Shown: positions 8,569 to 17,578, numbered from the stretch's first letter. The stretch: 64,000 nucleotides of DNA from Paraburkholderia sp. BL23I1N1 (GCF_003610295.1 NZ_RAPV01000001.1:3596001-3660000); one strand, 5' to 3'. Numbers and translations are program-made. The notes: generated by a model not told the origin, from the sequence alone.

Positions 8569-9357
8569 ATGGACGCAGAAGACAAAGACGACGTCGACCG
8601 TTACCGCGCGCCTGCGCTGGACAAGGGCCTCGACATACTCGAACTGCTCGCCGAGCAGAAAGAGGGGCTGACGCGCGCCGAAATCACCAAACTGCTGGGA
8701 CGCAACGCGAGCGAGATGTACCGGATGCTCGAGCGGCTGGTCGCGCGGCAATACGTGGTGCGCTCCGCGGCGGGCGACCGTTATTCGTTGAGTCTGAAGC
8801 TGTATGCGCTCGCGCATCGTCATCCGCCGATGAACCGGCTGATCACCGAAGCGCTGCCGCTGATGCAGCGCTTCGCCGATGCCGCCGAGCAATCGTGTCA
8901 TCTGGCGGTATACGACCGCGGCAATCTGCTGGTGATCGCGCAAGTGGATGGACCGGGCACGTGGGGGATGTCGGTGCGGCTCGGTTCGCGGGTCGGCCTG
9001 ATCGATACGGGGTCGGGCCGCGTGATGCTCGCGTTCCAAACCATCGAGCAGCGCGAACAGATGCTGGCCGAGCACACCAAGGTGAAGGGCGAAGTCACGA
9101 TCGATCGCGATGTCCTGGAACAGACCTGCGAGCGGATTCGCGCGGCGGGGTTTTCGCAGAAGGACAGCCAGCAGACGTTCGGCGTGACCGATGTCACCTT
9201 TCCGGTCCAGGGACCGTCCGGCCAGGCAATCGCGGCGCTGACCTGCCCGTACTTGCGGCGCATCGACGAATACGTCGCGCCGACGCTGGAAGCGGCGACG
9301 GCGCTGCTGCGCGAGACGGTGCAGGCGCTGTCGATGTTTCGGGAAGCGGCCGTCTAG
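8569..9357 (+). CDS. IclR-family transcriptional regulator of the sugar operon
   Basis: A 262-residue IclR-family protein: N-terminal winged helix-turn-helix (about residues 12-65, with LTRAEITKLLGRNASEMYR) and a C-terminal effector-binding domain that ends with CPYLRR and a leucine-rich helix. The ATG at 8569 is chosen over an in-frame ATG 30 bases upstream because residues before it are not family-like and GGAG precedes it. It is transcribed away from the sugar operon and is the obvious local regulator. Whether it activates or represses cannot be read from the sequence. Confidence 0.85.
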   Translation: MDAEDKDDVDRYRAPALDKGLDILELLAEQKEGLTRAEITKLLGRNASEMYRMLERLVARQYVVRSAAGDRYSLSLKLYALAHRHPPMNRLITEALPLMQRFADAAEQSCHLAVYDRGNLLVIAQVDGPGTWGMSVRLGSRVGLIDTGSGRVMLAFQTIEQREQMLAEHTKVKGEVTIDRDVLEQTCERIRAAGFSQKDSQQTFGVTDVTFPVQGPSGQAIAALTCPYLRRIDEYVAPTLEAATALLRETVQALSMFREAAV

Positions 9358-9434
9358 CGCACATGGTTTAGAATGGCGACCCTCTCAAAAATCACGCCGC
9401 ATGGGTCCGCTCATGCGCGCTCACCGATCAAGCA

Positions 9435-9980
9435 ATGGCGAAACTTCTGACCGATTCCGAATTCCAGCGTTTTTCCGAACTCCAGCAGAAGCAGTCGAGC
9501 TTCACGATCACGCCTGAAGAAGCCGACGAACTGCGCGACATCGTCGCTCATGCGCAAAAGCGCCGCGACGACCGCGCCGCGGCGATGCAAAGCATCGAGA
9601 CCTTCATTCAGCAATTCGACATCAGCCCGGACGAGCTGTTTTCGGCCGACCAGATCGGCGACGCCGCGCGCACTTTCGGCCTGATTCCGGCCGCGAAGAA
9701 AGAACGCGTGCTGCCGCCTTCGTTCACTTACAACGGCAAGCCGTACCAATGGACGGCGCGTCCGCTGCCGGACGACATCCGCGTTCCGCTGTTCGACGCC
9801 TTCAAGGCAGGCGAATCGGTGAAGTCGTTCATCGCCACCCTGAAGGACGCGAACCGTTGTGCCGCGACGATTGCGCGTCTGGAACGCGAGACCGGCGCGA
9901 TCTATGCCGAAGCGTTGCTGGAAGAGTTGTCGGTGACCCGCGCGCAGGTCGACGAAGCGTTGGCCAAGCTGCCGGCCTGA
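9435..9980 (+). CDS. Conserved hypothetical protein, 181 residues
   Basis: A soluble 181-residue protein that I cannot assign to a named family. It begins MAKLLTDSEFQRFSELQQK and consists mainly of charged helices; a region around residues 20-60 (TPEEADELRDIVAHAQKRRDD) could be a short coiled coil. The middle has FTYNGKPYQW and the C-terminus is helical. No signal peptide or membrane segment is seen. It lies 77 bases after the IclR gene on the same strand and is followed by the convergent acetyltransferase gene. Coding is supported by strong GC3 codon bias and clean boundaries. Confidence 0.7.
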   Translation: MAKLLTDSEFQRFSELQQKQSSFTITPEEADELRDIVAHAQKRRDDRAAAMQSIETFIQQFDISPDELFSADQIGDAARTFGLIPAAKKERVLPPSFTYNGKPYQWTARPLPDDIRVPLFDAFKAGESVKSFIATLKDANRCAATIARLERETGAIYAEALLEELSVTRAQVDEALAKLPA

Positions 9981-10023
9981 CGTTCAGGGTTCAGTGCTCA
10001 AGTCTTAACGCCACAGTCCGCGG

Positions 10024-12489
10024 CTAGCTGCTCGATCCGAGCACTGCCGCGTCTGGCTCCGCCGGTTCATCCAGCGCCATTCTGAAGCCCACCACGCCAG
10101 GATCCTCCGTCGGCGTAATCGTGAAACCGCACGACTTTGCCAGCGCGATCATCGGACTATTTTCACGTAACGCCTCGCCGACCAGCCAATGGATGCCGCG
10201 CGCCCGCGCGTATTTGATGATGCGGTCCATCAGGAGTTGTCCGAGGCGGCGGCCCTTCTGGTCGGAGCGCACAGCGGCGGCGAATTCGGCCGTCTCGTTG
10301 TCGGGGTCGGCGACCGCCCGCACCACGCCCAACGTCCGCGTGAAACCTTCTTCGCTCGTCACGGTTGCGATCAGCGCCATTTCGCGGTCGTAGTCGATCT
10401 GGGTCATGCGCGCGAGCTGCGAGTGGTCGAAGCTGCCGACCGCGCCGAAAAACCGCAGGCGTAAATCTTCCGGCGTCATCGCTTCGACGAAATCGTGATG
10501 CGCGGCTTCGTCTTCCGGACGGATTGGCCGCACCGTCACCCGCACGCCTTGCCAGTCGAGCGTCTCTTCGAAGCGGCGCGGATAGGGCACGATCGCAAGA
10601 CGGCTGCGGGTCGCGGCGATCGTCAGCGTCGGCTCAACTACCACGACATGGTCGCTGAACACCCGTAGCGTCAACGCGAGGCCGACGATCTCCTTGACGT
10701 CGCAGACCGCTTGCGACAGCGCTGTCAAAGCGGCCAAGGCGGGCTCCGGTGCAACTAGCCGCGCGTAGCGCGAACGCGCAACGATGTCGCGCGCGAGCAT
10801 GGGATTCAGCGGGGGCAGGCCGTAGACCCGCAGCGGGTCGGAGACGCCATCCGCCGACGGCGCCGTGAAGCGGAAAACGGGGCCGAAGTTGTCGTCGTCG
10901 TGAAGCTCGACGGCGATCTCGACGATGGGCTTCCTGGCCTGCACAGCGGCCGGGTCCGCGCAAGGGTCCGGCTCCCGCTCCGCGCGCTTTTCGGCCGTTG
11001 GTTCCGGCTGTCCGCCCGCGTGCGGCTCGACGCTTAGCCCGAAGCGCCCGAGAAACGTTGCCGCCGCTTTCCCGGTTAGTTGGTGCTCACCTGCCGCGAG
11101 CGCGGCGCGTGCCTGCGCCTGAGCGGCGTCGATCGCTTCGGGAACCTGCGCGGGCAAATCCTCCGGCGTCTGCATCAAGAGTTCTCGGCCCATCCGGTAG
11201 TCGACCAACCGGGCGAACGCGCGGGCGAGCCGCTGAGGCGTCGTGTGCACCGGAATGCCTTGGGCGTGCAGTGCGTCCCGTGTCGCCGCATCCACGCCGC
11301 CGAAGAAACACGCCAGCAAACCGCGATACGCAAAGCGCTGATTGGCGATCAACGCTTGCGCGACGTCGCCGACCGGCGCGCCATGCGTCGACGCGTGGAC
11401 CACGAAGGCCGTGCCGCTGCTGCGATGCTCGGCGAGCAGTTGAAGCGCGGTCCCAAAATGCTCGGGACGGGCGTCATCGCCGAGTTGCAGCGGATTGCCG
11501 GGCACCGCGTGCGGCAATGTTTGCTTGAGCGCTTCGCTGGCTGCGTCGGGCCACGGCGCCAGCGTGTCACCCGCGGCGGCGAAGGCGTCGCAGGCGAGCG
11601 TCGCAAGACCGCTGTCGCTGGTGATCAGCGTCGCCGTCGCGCCAGCCGCCACACGTCCCACGCCGAGCGTCTCGATTTCGTCGAGCAGATCGTCGAGCGA
11701 ATCGACTCGCACCATGCCCGCGCGACGGAACGCTGCGGTGTACAACGCGTCGGCGGGATCGGCGCGGCCCGAGCGCAACGCCAGCACGGGCTTGTTGCGC
11801 GCCGCCGCCCGGGCCGCCGACATGAATTTGCGCGCCGCGCGCACCGTATCCAGTTCAAGCAGGATCGCCCGCGTGCCGGGATCGCTCGCCAGATAGTCGA
11901 GCACGTCGCCGGCATCCACGTCGGCCTCACCGCCCAACGCCACCGCATGCGAAAAGCCGAGCCCGCGCGCGTGCGCCCAGCCGAGCACCGCATTGGTCAG
12001 CGCATTCGACTGCGAGATCCACGCGACGCCTCCCGCCTTCACCGTGCACGACGGCGCGCCCAGATGCGCGTGCAACGCCGGCGACACCACGCCCAGGCTC
12101 CCCGGCCCGACGATCCGCAACAGATGCGGCCGCGCCGCCGACAGCGCGTGCCGCAGCGCCAGCCGGTCTTCGTCGCAACGCACCTCGCCCACGATGATCA
12201 CCGCCCGAGTGCCCAGTCCACCGAGCTTGTGGATGATGCCCGGCCACGTGTCCGGCGGCGTGCAGATCAGCGCGACGGTCGGCGCTTGCGGCAAATCGCC
12301 TGCATCGCCGATCACCGCGTGGCCGCCGAGCGCGTCGTACTTCGGATTGACCGGCCAGACGGGGCCGTCGAAGCCGCCTTCCAGCACGCGCGACCACACC
12401 ATCGCGCCGGTGCTGCCCGGGCGCTCGGAAGCACCGATCACGGCGACGGATTTAGGACGGAACAAGGCGTCGAGATTGCGAACGGTCAC
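10024..12489 (-). CDS. Pat-like protein lysine acetyltransferase (acyl-CoA-synthetase-like domains plus GNAT)
   Basis: An 821-residue multidomain protein. Residues about 7-105 form a CoA-binding Rossmann domain (SVAVIGASERPGSTG), about 130-440 the succinyl-CoA-ligase-like flavodoxin domains, a shortened ATP-grasp-like region follows, and residues about 650-805 form a GNAT acetyltransferase with the acetyl-CoA loop around DQKGRRLGQLLM. Homologues (Pat/PatZ) acetylate lysines of acetyl-CoA synthetase and other enzymes and are usually close to 890 residues. Here the segment with the ATP-grasp GYPVVLK-like lysine region is missing and replaced by a Glu/Pro/Ala-rich linker around residues 500-530, while the later FGPV...LPPLNPMLA part is kept. 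The ligase part is therefore probably non-catalytic and serves sensing. No partner operon is visible. Confidence 0.85.
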   Translation of the reverse strand: MTVRNLDALFRPKSVAVIGASERPGSTGAMVWSRVLEGGFDGPVWPVNPKYDALGGHAVIGDAGDLPQAPTVALICTPPDTWPGIIHKLGGLGTRAVIIVGEVRCDEDRLALRHALSAARPHLLRIVGPGSLGVVSPALHAHLGAPSCTVKAGGVAWISQSNALTNAVLGWAHARGLGFSHAVALGGEADVDAGDVLDYLASDPGTRAILLELDTVRAARKFMSAARAAARNKPVLALRSGRADPADALYTAAFRRAGMVRVDSLDDLLDEIETLGVGRVAAGATATLITSDSGLATLACDAFAAAGDTLAPWPDAASEALKQTLPHAVPGNPLQLGDDARPEHFGTALQLLAEHRSSGTAFVVHASTHGAPVGDVAQALIANQRFAYRGLLACFFGGVDAATRDALHAQGIPVHTTPQRLARAFARLVDYRMGRELLMQTPEDLPAQVPEAIDAAQAQARAALAAGEHQLTGKAAATFLGRFGLSVEPHAGGQPEPTAEKRAEREPDPCADPAAVQARKPIVEIAVELHDDDNFGPVFRFTAPSADGVSDPLRVYGLPPLNPMLARDIVARSRYARLVAPEPALAALTALSQAVCDVKEIVGLALTLRVFSDHVVVVEPTLTIAATRSRLAIVPYPRRFEETLDWQGVRVTVRPIRPEDEAAHHDFVEAMTPEDLRLRFFGAVGSFDHSQLARMTQIDYDREMALIATVTSEEGFTRTLGVVRAVADPDNETAEFAAAVRSDQKGRRLGQLLMDRIIKYARARGIHWLVGEALRENSPMIALAKSCGFTITPTEDPGVVGFRMALDEPAEPDAAVLGSSS

Positions 12490-12851
12490 GGGTTCTCCGC
12501 AGAGTGAGAGGGCGCGCCGGCAGCGAGGCCCGCGTCTTCGTCAGAATAGGCGAATTCGGGGGTTTTCGCGGCGCTTCAGAATCCGAGGCTTAACGCATGC
12601 GAAATTCGATTTGATCTGCGCCAACGCACGCCAGAATTCTTTTAGCGCATTCAGGCAGAATATCGGGCCGGAATGCGACAATCCCCCGGATGCCGAACGG
12701 CACGTTTGCCTTTTAGAATGAGACTGTGCCGGCAGATGATGGCCGCAAACGCGCGCCGGAAACAACGCGCGGCACGAACAGATATTCCGCGTCGGCGCTG
12801 GCCCGACATCAGCCAGCCTATACGGATGAACAAAGAGACAGAGGGTGATTT
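12490..12851. other. Intergenic gap without a recognised gene
   Basis: 362 bases between the divergent Pat-like and LysR genes. The part near 12541-12720 is more AT-rich than its surroundings and should hold both promoters, but I see no convincing -35/-10 pair, repeat or small gene. Confidence 0.4.
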
Positions 12852-13721
12852 ATGCGGCGCTTGCCATCGCTGATCGCGTTGCGCTTCTTCGAAGAGACCG
12901 CCCGCCATATGAGCTTCAATCGCGCGGCAACCGCGCTGTGCGTGACGCAGGGCGCGGTGAGCCGGCAGATCAAGCTGCTCGAGGAATCGCTCGGCGCGAA
13001 ACTGTTCGAGCGCGATCACAAAGGCATTCGCCTGACACCGGCGGGCCAGCAATTCCTGCCCTGCCTCTCTGAAGCCTTCGACACGATCGAGCGAGGCTTC
13101 CTTCAGATCACCGCGGCCAAAGGACGGCGCCGCCTGGTGCTTTCGGTGCCGCCCACCTTCGCGACCCAGTGGTTCTCGCCACGGCTCGGTTCGCTCGGTA
13201 TCGAGTTACCCGACGTCGAACTTTCCGTTCGCACCTCAGCCACGGACGATTGTCATTGCAACATCCGCTTCGGCCGCCACGCGTTGGCCGACGCCCATTC
13301 CGAATTGCTGATGATCGAACGCCACATTCTGGTCGGTACACCGCGGCTACTCGGCGAACCGCTCGAGATGCTGCTCGAGCATATGCCTGCACTGCACGTG
13401 CTGCATAACGAGGCCAGGCTGGACCTCTGGCCGAGTTGGCTGGCAAAGGCGGGCATGCCCGCGCGTTACGCGGAAAACGGCACCGAATTCTCCACGCTCG
13501 AACAGGCGATCCACGCCGCGCGCAAGGGCGCGGGGCTGGCGGTTGTCGATCGGAACATGATCGTCGACGAACTCGCGGACGGGAGTCTGGCGCGGTTCTC
13601 CGATGTCGAAGTGACCGGGCCTTTCGGCTATTGGCTCGACGTGGCGCAACGCCACGCGGAGCTTGAGCATGTGCAGGCGTTTGCCAGTTGGATGCGGGAA
13701 GAAGTGTTGAAGATGGAGTGA
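12852..13721 (+). CDS. LysR-family transcriptional regulator (GcvA-like)
   Basis: A 289-residue LysR regulator. The N-terminal helix-turn-helix is typical of the GcvA group (MSFNRAATALCVTQGAVSRQ, residues about 18-40), followed by the long linker helix and a substrate-binding domain with VLSVPPTFATQWFSPRLG. It stands alone: the Pat-like gene diverges upstream and a palindrome plus decayed sequence follows, so its target genes are not evident. GcvA-like regulators act on glycine cleavage, beta-lactamases or catabolic genes; none is adjacent here. Confidence 0.85.
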   Translation: MRRLPSLIALRFFEETARHMSFNRAATALCVTQGAVSRQIKLLEESLGAKLFERDHKGIRLTPAGQQFLPCLSEAFDTIERGFLQITAAKGRRRLVLSVPPTFATQWFSPRLGSLGIELPDVELSVRTSATDDCHCNIRFGRHALADAHSELLMIERHILVGTPRLLGEPLEMLLEHMPALHVLHNEARLDLWPSWLAKAGMPARYAENGTEFSTLEQAIHAARKGAGLAVVDRNMIVDELADGSLARFSDVEVTGPFGYWLDVAQRHAELEHVQAFASWMREEVLKME

Positions 13722-13802
13722 GGTGAGCAGAGCCAGGCGCTTCTTTGCTGACGGGTTCGTTGCGCCCGTCCTTTACCGATCAAATCTTGCAGCCATTCTG
13801 TA

Positions 13803-13857
13803 TAACGGCCCTCATACGGGCTGTTAAGTCACTTAATAGCCCGTATGAGGGTCGTTA
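13803..13857. repeat. Near-perfect 55-bp palindrome
   Basis: Two 27-base arms around a single central base (13830). The arms match at all but two positions, and the mismatched pairs can form G-U pairs in RNA. The core of each arm contains CCCTCATACGGGC or its complement, and each arm is edged by TTAA. It lies 82 bases after the LysR stop codon. A tiny open frame of 17 codons (ATG at 13866, stop ending at 13919) starts just to the right. The symmetry is better than needed for a terminator and there is no following T run, so it looks more like a regulatory dyad or the end of a small repeat element. Confidence 0.7.
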
Positions 13858-13959
13858 AACAAAACATGGCGCTTGATTTTGACGAGGCCTTATCCAAACG
13901 GCCAAAGTTGATCACTTAGCCTGAACAAGTGACAAGTGCTACCCCACCCTGATTTATAA

Positions 13960-15060
13960 TCTTCGAGCCGCTGGGAAACACCCAGCAGCCAGGTTTGGAA
14001 GCCTGGTGCGACCTGCAAGTCCCGTGTTTTCTCTGTTTCACGGAAGCAATTCAAACCCGATGAAACCGGCTGTTCCATCAGCCGTTCCCTACCCGGACAT
14101 GCGAAGCTGGCAACAGCTTGGTGTGAAGCTTCGGGGACAAAGCAACCGCCGGATTCACGGTACGTCGAGCTGCGAAGCAAGACGGAATCTGCCAGCACGA
14201 AGGCGGAGAGGAGCAAGGGATGAGTGGGTACGACCAACATATGTGAACTTCCGATAAACGTCGTCACCAGTAGCAAGCCAAACGTGCTGACAGGCTTGGA
14301 CCAGTGCGACATGAAGTCGCGTATGCAATTGTTTTAACCAGCCGAAAGGCTGGTCAGGAAACCGGTCGTTCCGTCGACCGTAGCCTACCGGTGCATGCGT
14401 TGTTGGTAACGACGACGTGTGAAGCCACCGGGACAACGTGGCTGGCCTCTGGCCTAGCTGTCTCCGTGAGGAGAGATAACGCCTGCGAGCTTTCCTCGAC
14501 CGGGTCCGCCCGAGCGGCGTTCCCCGGCGTCATCAGTACTATGAAGGCGCTAAGACTTCCTGTGCCGAATACGAGGTCGCTTATGGATTCGCTTGCTCGC
14601 TCCAATCCTTCCTCTCCTCGTTTTGCTCCTTGCGGCGGAGAGCCCCGCAAGGTGTGGCCCGGTTTATATCGCCCCGTGCCTCAGGGCCCTACAAGATCGG
14701 TCGAACACAGGACCTCCCAGGTTCCTGGGGAATCCATCCTCGCACCTTTGCCCTGCTCTCGGACCCCGGTCGGTCTGGCGAGCCTCACCATTACGGCTCG
14801 CACAGTGCTGTCCCCAGTGTTCGGAAAGTGAAGACACCAACAGTTGATTATCTCGAGGCTCAATCACATGGCTTCGGTACCTGCTGCCTACGCTTCAAGT
14901 AGTGCGTCACCGCACTCGCATGCAAGGCTCGCTTCCGGCTGGTGGCTAGCCTTTACCGGGAGGGAGTCGAACCCTCTGGATTCCAATGACTGGTTTCCGC
15001 AATACACACTTCCTCCAATCCCAGGCTTCGCCTGGCGCTACCGAACCTAATCCTCAAGGC
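13960..15060. ncRNA. Structured non-coding segment, possible group II intron remnant
   Basis: About 1.1 kb without a credible protein but rich in compact inverted repeats. Examples are GCTGGG/CCCAGC at 13970-13986, CCAGG/CCTGG at 13989-14006, GCGAC/GTCGC at 14306-14320, a 7-bp stem closed by a GAAA tetraloop at 14337-14354, a stem with a T-arm-like loop at 14960-14976 on the minus strand, and CCAGGC/GCCTGG at 15021-15035. A GTGCG, the group II intron 5'-end consensus, occurs at 14006 on the plus strand. No maturase frame or clear domain V hairpin was found, so identity and strand are uncertain. It separates the truncated 17-codon frame near 13.9 kb from the decayed secreted-protein gene at 15.4 kb. 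Confidence 0.35.
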
Positions 15061-15360
15061 ACGGGCCCAGAAGGACTGGCTTGCCCCTGCGTTGCGCGGG
15101 CACAAAGGTCGGAGGGCTCGGTTACTAAAATCGGCGACGAGCTTTAGATAGGAATTCAAGGAGCGTTTCGCTTATTGGCATTCGGAAGGCGACTTAAGGG
15201 CAGCAACGCCTGTACGCGCACCAGGGTGGATAACGGCCAACGGTGAAATCGAGGACCCTATGCCACCGCGAACAGCGGCACGCGAATTGCGTGGCTCGTG
15301 GTGGAGGGGCTGCATCGGCCGAGATTGCAGCCAGTCGCTCTGCACACGAGGGAGACCATC

Positions 15361-15660
15361 ATGCGAGTTGCTGCGAAAGAAATCTTGTTTTCGGCGTTGA
15401 TTCTGAGCTAGTCTGCCGCCGCCTACGCGCAAGGCGCGGGAACAGGTGGCGGCGGGGGCGCCGGTGCGGGCCAGGGTGGAGCTGGAATGGGAACCCCGAA
15501 TGCAAACGGCACTACAGAGTCGCCATCTGGCGCGTCCGGGGTAAACACGATGGGAAAATCGGGTGAGATGTCGCAAAAGCAGATGAAGCCGAAGATGCAG
15601 AAGAAGGGGGGAATGGATGCGCCTGCCTCCGACAGCGGCGGAATGAAGAAGACTTACTAA
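15361..15660 (+). pseudogene. Small Gly-rich secreted protein gene with an in-frame TAG
   Basis: Reading from ATG 15361 gives MRVAAKEILFSALILS, a TAG at codon 17 (15409-15411), then SAAAYAQGAG and a Gly/Met/Lys-rich tail ending GGMKKTY at a TAA (15658-15660), 99 codons before the final stop. Without the TAG this is a normal exported protein: basic start, hydrophobic core, AYAQ cleavage site and a mature Gly-rich then KQMKPKMQKK part. Small exported proteins with such tails are common in Burkholderiales. The stop lies in the signal peptide, so translation would end before any mature protein. The frame after the stop is fully open, suggesting recent loss, a sequencing error or suppression. Confidence 0.6.
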
Positions 15661-15903
15661 AGCGGTCCCGTTGGACGTGTACCCGGCAATCTGCACGGTC
15701 AGGCTCCCGGTTAGGGAGTGTTATGCGGCAAGTTGTCGGGAACGCAGGATAGGGTACAGAACGTCAAGTGCCGGTAGCTTTCATATGTTCGCCGACTTTG
15801 AGTTTGTCGGTTCTTTCGTTAGCGCTTGCGCCATCTGCCATCGAAAAGGTCGCTTGCAAATTGATGAGTAGCTGGTCGTGGCGAACCTGCCAGGAGCCAT
15901 GCA

Positions 15904-16083
15904 ATGGACAACGTTTCGCGGGAAGAGAAGATTCGTGTACGGGCCTACGAACTCTGGGAAAAAGACGGCAGCCCGGAGGGCCGCGCCGACGAGTATTGGG
16001 AACAAGCGCGGATTCAGATAGATGAGGAAGAATCTGGAGCCGACGGGGATGGAGGCGACCCGAAGGGCCGGCTGCCAGGGTGA
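15904..16083 (+). CDS. DUF2934 small protein
   Basis: A 59-residue protein, MDNVSREEKIRVRAYEL and onward, with the DUF2934 core: IR.RAYELWEKDGSPEGRADEYWEQA at residues about 10-35, followed by an acidic Gly/Asp tail. DUF2934 proteins are short, cytosolic and of unknown function, and are frequent on plasmids and chromosomes of Rhizobiales and Burkholderiales, often beside stress genes. The gene is intact from ATG 15904 to TGA 16081-16083, in contrast to the broken gene upstream. Confidence 0.8.
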   Translation: MDNVSREEKIRVRAYELWEKDGSPEGRADEYWEQARIQIDEEESGADGDGGDPKGRLPG

Positions 16084-16386
16084 CGAAAATCGGCTAGGCG
16101 CTCAGGAGTAGCCACGCCGTCGAATGCCTGGCCGTGCCATAACTCAGGCCATTAAATTCCTCTTGCTGGCGAACTGCACGGTGGCGCGGTGCTCGCGCGG
16201 TATTCCTTCGTTGCAGTCTGCGTGCGACCGCGAAGACAGTCCAGTCAGGCGCCGCCTATACCCAAGCTTCGCGTGACGCGGAATCTCGGCGCTTGGTGCC
16301 GGGCGGCGCTCTTGCGCCGACTCCGCCCGGAAAATCCGATGTCCGACGGACCGGGAATCGTGCGCCTCCAAGACGCAGATTTCTTC
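16084..16386. other. Gap without a recognised gene
   Basis: 303 bases between the convergent DUF2934 and cold-shock genes. I see no coding frame with supporting composition and no clear terminator hairpin. Confidence 0.4.
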
Positions 16387-16590
16387 CTAGACCGGTTTGA
16401 TATTCGCGGCTTGCTTGCCCTTCGGGCCCATCTTCACGTCGAAGCTGACCTTCTGATTCTCCTGCAGCGACTTGAACCCCTCTGCGCTGATTTCCGAGAA
16501 GTGGGCAAACAGGTCGTCCCCGCCGTCGTCCGGCGTGATAAATCCGAAGCCCTTGGCGTCGTTAAACCACTTCACTGTTCCAGTTGCCAT
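16387..16590 (-). CDS. Cold-shock family protein (CspA-like)
   Basis: A 67-residue cold-shock-domain protein: [20 protein letters not shown] at the start with RNP1-like KGFGFI and RNP2-like DLFAHFSEI, ending [13 protein letters not shown]. It binds single-stranded RNA and DNA as an RNA chaperone or antiterminator. The ATG at 16590 follows from the conserved N-terminus; in-frame sequence upstream to 16806 is the leader and not protein. Family members are often induced by cold through their long 5' leader; here more than 200 bases of non-coding leader are available upstream. It is a stand-alone gene. Confidence 0.93.
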   Translation of the reverse strand: MATGTVKWFNDAKGFGFITPDDGGDDLFAHFSEISAEGFKSLQENQKVSFDVKMGPKGKQAANIKPV

Positions 16591-16902
16591 CATCCGTTTC
16601 CAATAAAATTTGAAGAGCACACTTAATTCGGTGCGCGTGAGTCTTGCAAGCCCTAGCTCAATCGCAGTTACGTTATCCGAGATTCCGACAGTGAAGTTGC
16701 AGTCTGCTGTAGTAAGTGGGGCAATGCGGGTAAAACGCGGATTCTGACCGCTCGACATTTCGCTCGTTCCCGGTCGCGGCCGCGTCGAGATGCGCGTCAG
16801 CAGCAAAACTCAGAACTCGCTCCCCCAAAGCTGCAAAGTCTGCCACCAGGGCGTCACGGGCGACGGACTGGCTCGAGGCAACTGCAGGCATGCCCACGCT
16901 GT

Positions 16903-17085
16903 TCACGCGTCGAAAAGGTCACTGTACGGCCCTTCATATCGAACATCCAGACATGAGCCGTCCTTGAAAACCAGTCGCTTTACTGTTCCGAAATCCATAA
17001 CTCTCTGAACTGCATCGCGTTTCACGAAGACGCCCGGGCGGTCGTCGGGCAGAACCAGTTGCATCAGCGCACCGAATTTTTGCAT
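16903..17085 (-). CDS. Hypothetical protein, about 60 residues
   Basis: A possible small protein starting MQKFGALMQLVLPDDRPGVF and ending VRYEGPYSDLFDA. The composition (charged, with regular hydrophobic spacing such as KRLVFKDGSCLDVRYEG) looks like a real small beta-rich protein, but I recognise no family. The ATG at 17085 is preferred because it abuts the divergent Uma2-like gene without overlap; an upstream ATG at 17124 would overlap it by about 40 bases. Confidence 0.4.
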   Translation of the reverse strand: MQKFGALMQLVLPDDRPGVFVKRDAVQRVMDFGTVKRLVFKDGSCLDVRYEGPYSDLFDA

Positions 17086-17578
17086 GGCATCGCGGGAATG
17101 GTACGAGTTGGACGAGCTTGGCAAGAGGGTATTGAATTCACGCCCCTCGGCGAGGCGCCAGATAGTGCTTACAGACGTCTTTTGCCAGCTGACCGAGCAG
17201 ATTGGTCATCTAGCCGCAATGTCTGTGGCGGTGACGACCCTGTCCTTTGGCATCAGGGTTCCCGACGTCGTCTGGATGCCGAGCGAAAAATGGGAGGGTT
17301 TCGACCGCGATGACCCCGTGCCGTTCGTGCCTGACCTCTGTGTTGAGGTGCTTCTCGATAGGGACAGGCCGCTGGACATTGACCGGAGGGTTCGCGCGTA
17401 TCTGGAAGGCGGGGCCAGCGAAGTCATTGTCGTAGGCCGGCGCGGAGAGGTTGAATTTTGGGGCCCGTTGGGCCAGCGGCACGCTTCGATGTTAGGCATA
17501 GCGCTACCGCCTGGTTGTATGGGTTTCGAAGGGCGCGGTGTCCCCGCAGCCGAAAGGGTCCGAAGTCCATCCTGCTGA
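17084..17578 (+). CDS. Uma2-like nuclease-fold protein
   Basis: A 164-residue protein resembling the Uma2 family (PD-(D/E)XK nuclease fold, abundant in cyanobacteria). Visible features are an N-terminal YELDELGKRV segment, VPDVVWMPSEKW near residue 60, VPDLCVEVLLDRD near residue 85 (the conserved D...VEV pair), RRVRAYLEGGASEVIVV, and a final W/F strand EVEFWG. Family members normally reach about 190 residues and have an N-terminal leader, so this one is on the short side. Uma2 proteins are often linked to mobile elements, and most have no proven function. The 3' end runs into Arg/Ser-rich sequence that may be beyond the original stop. Confidence 0.6.
   Translation: MASREWYELDELGKRVLNSRPSARRQIVLTDVFCQLTEQIGHLAAMSVAVTTLSFGIRVPDVVWMPSEKWEGFDRDDPVPFVPDLCVEVLLDRDRPLDIDRRVRAYLEGGASEVIVVGRRGEVEFWGPLGQRHASMLGIALPPGCMGFEGRGVPAAERVRSPSC

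Noticed and set aside
11080..12507. Open frame of 475 codons antisense to the Pat-like gene
   Set aside because: Arg/Gln/His-rich shadow without domains.
14470..14530. RNase P-like GAGGAAAG string on the minus strand
   Set aside because: Only the short string matches; the paired conserved region and the overall fold of RNase P RNA are absent.
14960..14976. tRNA T-arm-like hairpin (minus strand)
   Set aside because: The stem and TTCGACT loop fit a T arm, but no anticodon arm, D arm or acceptor stem could be built around it.
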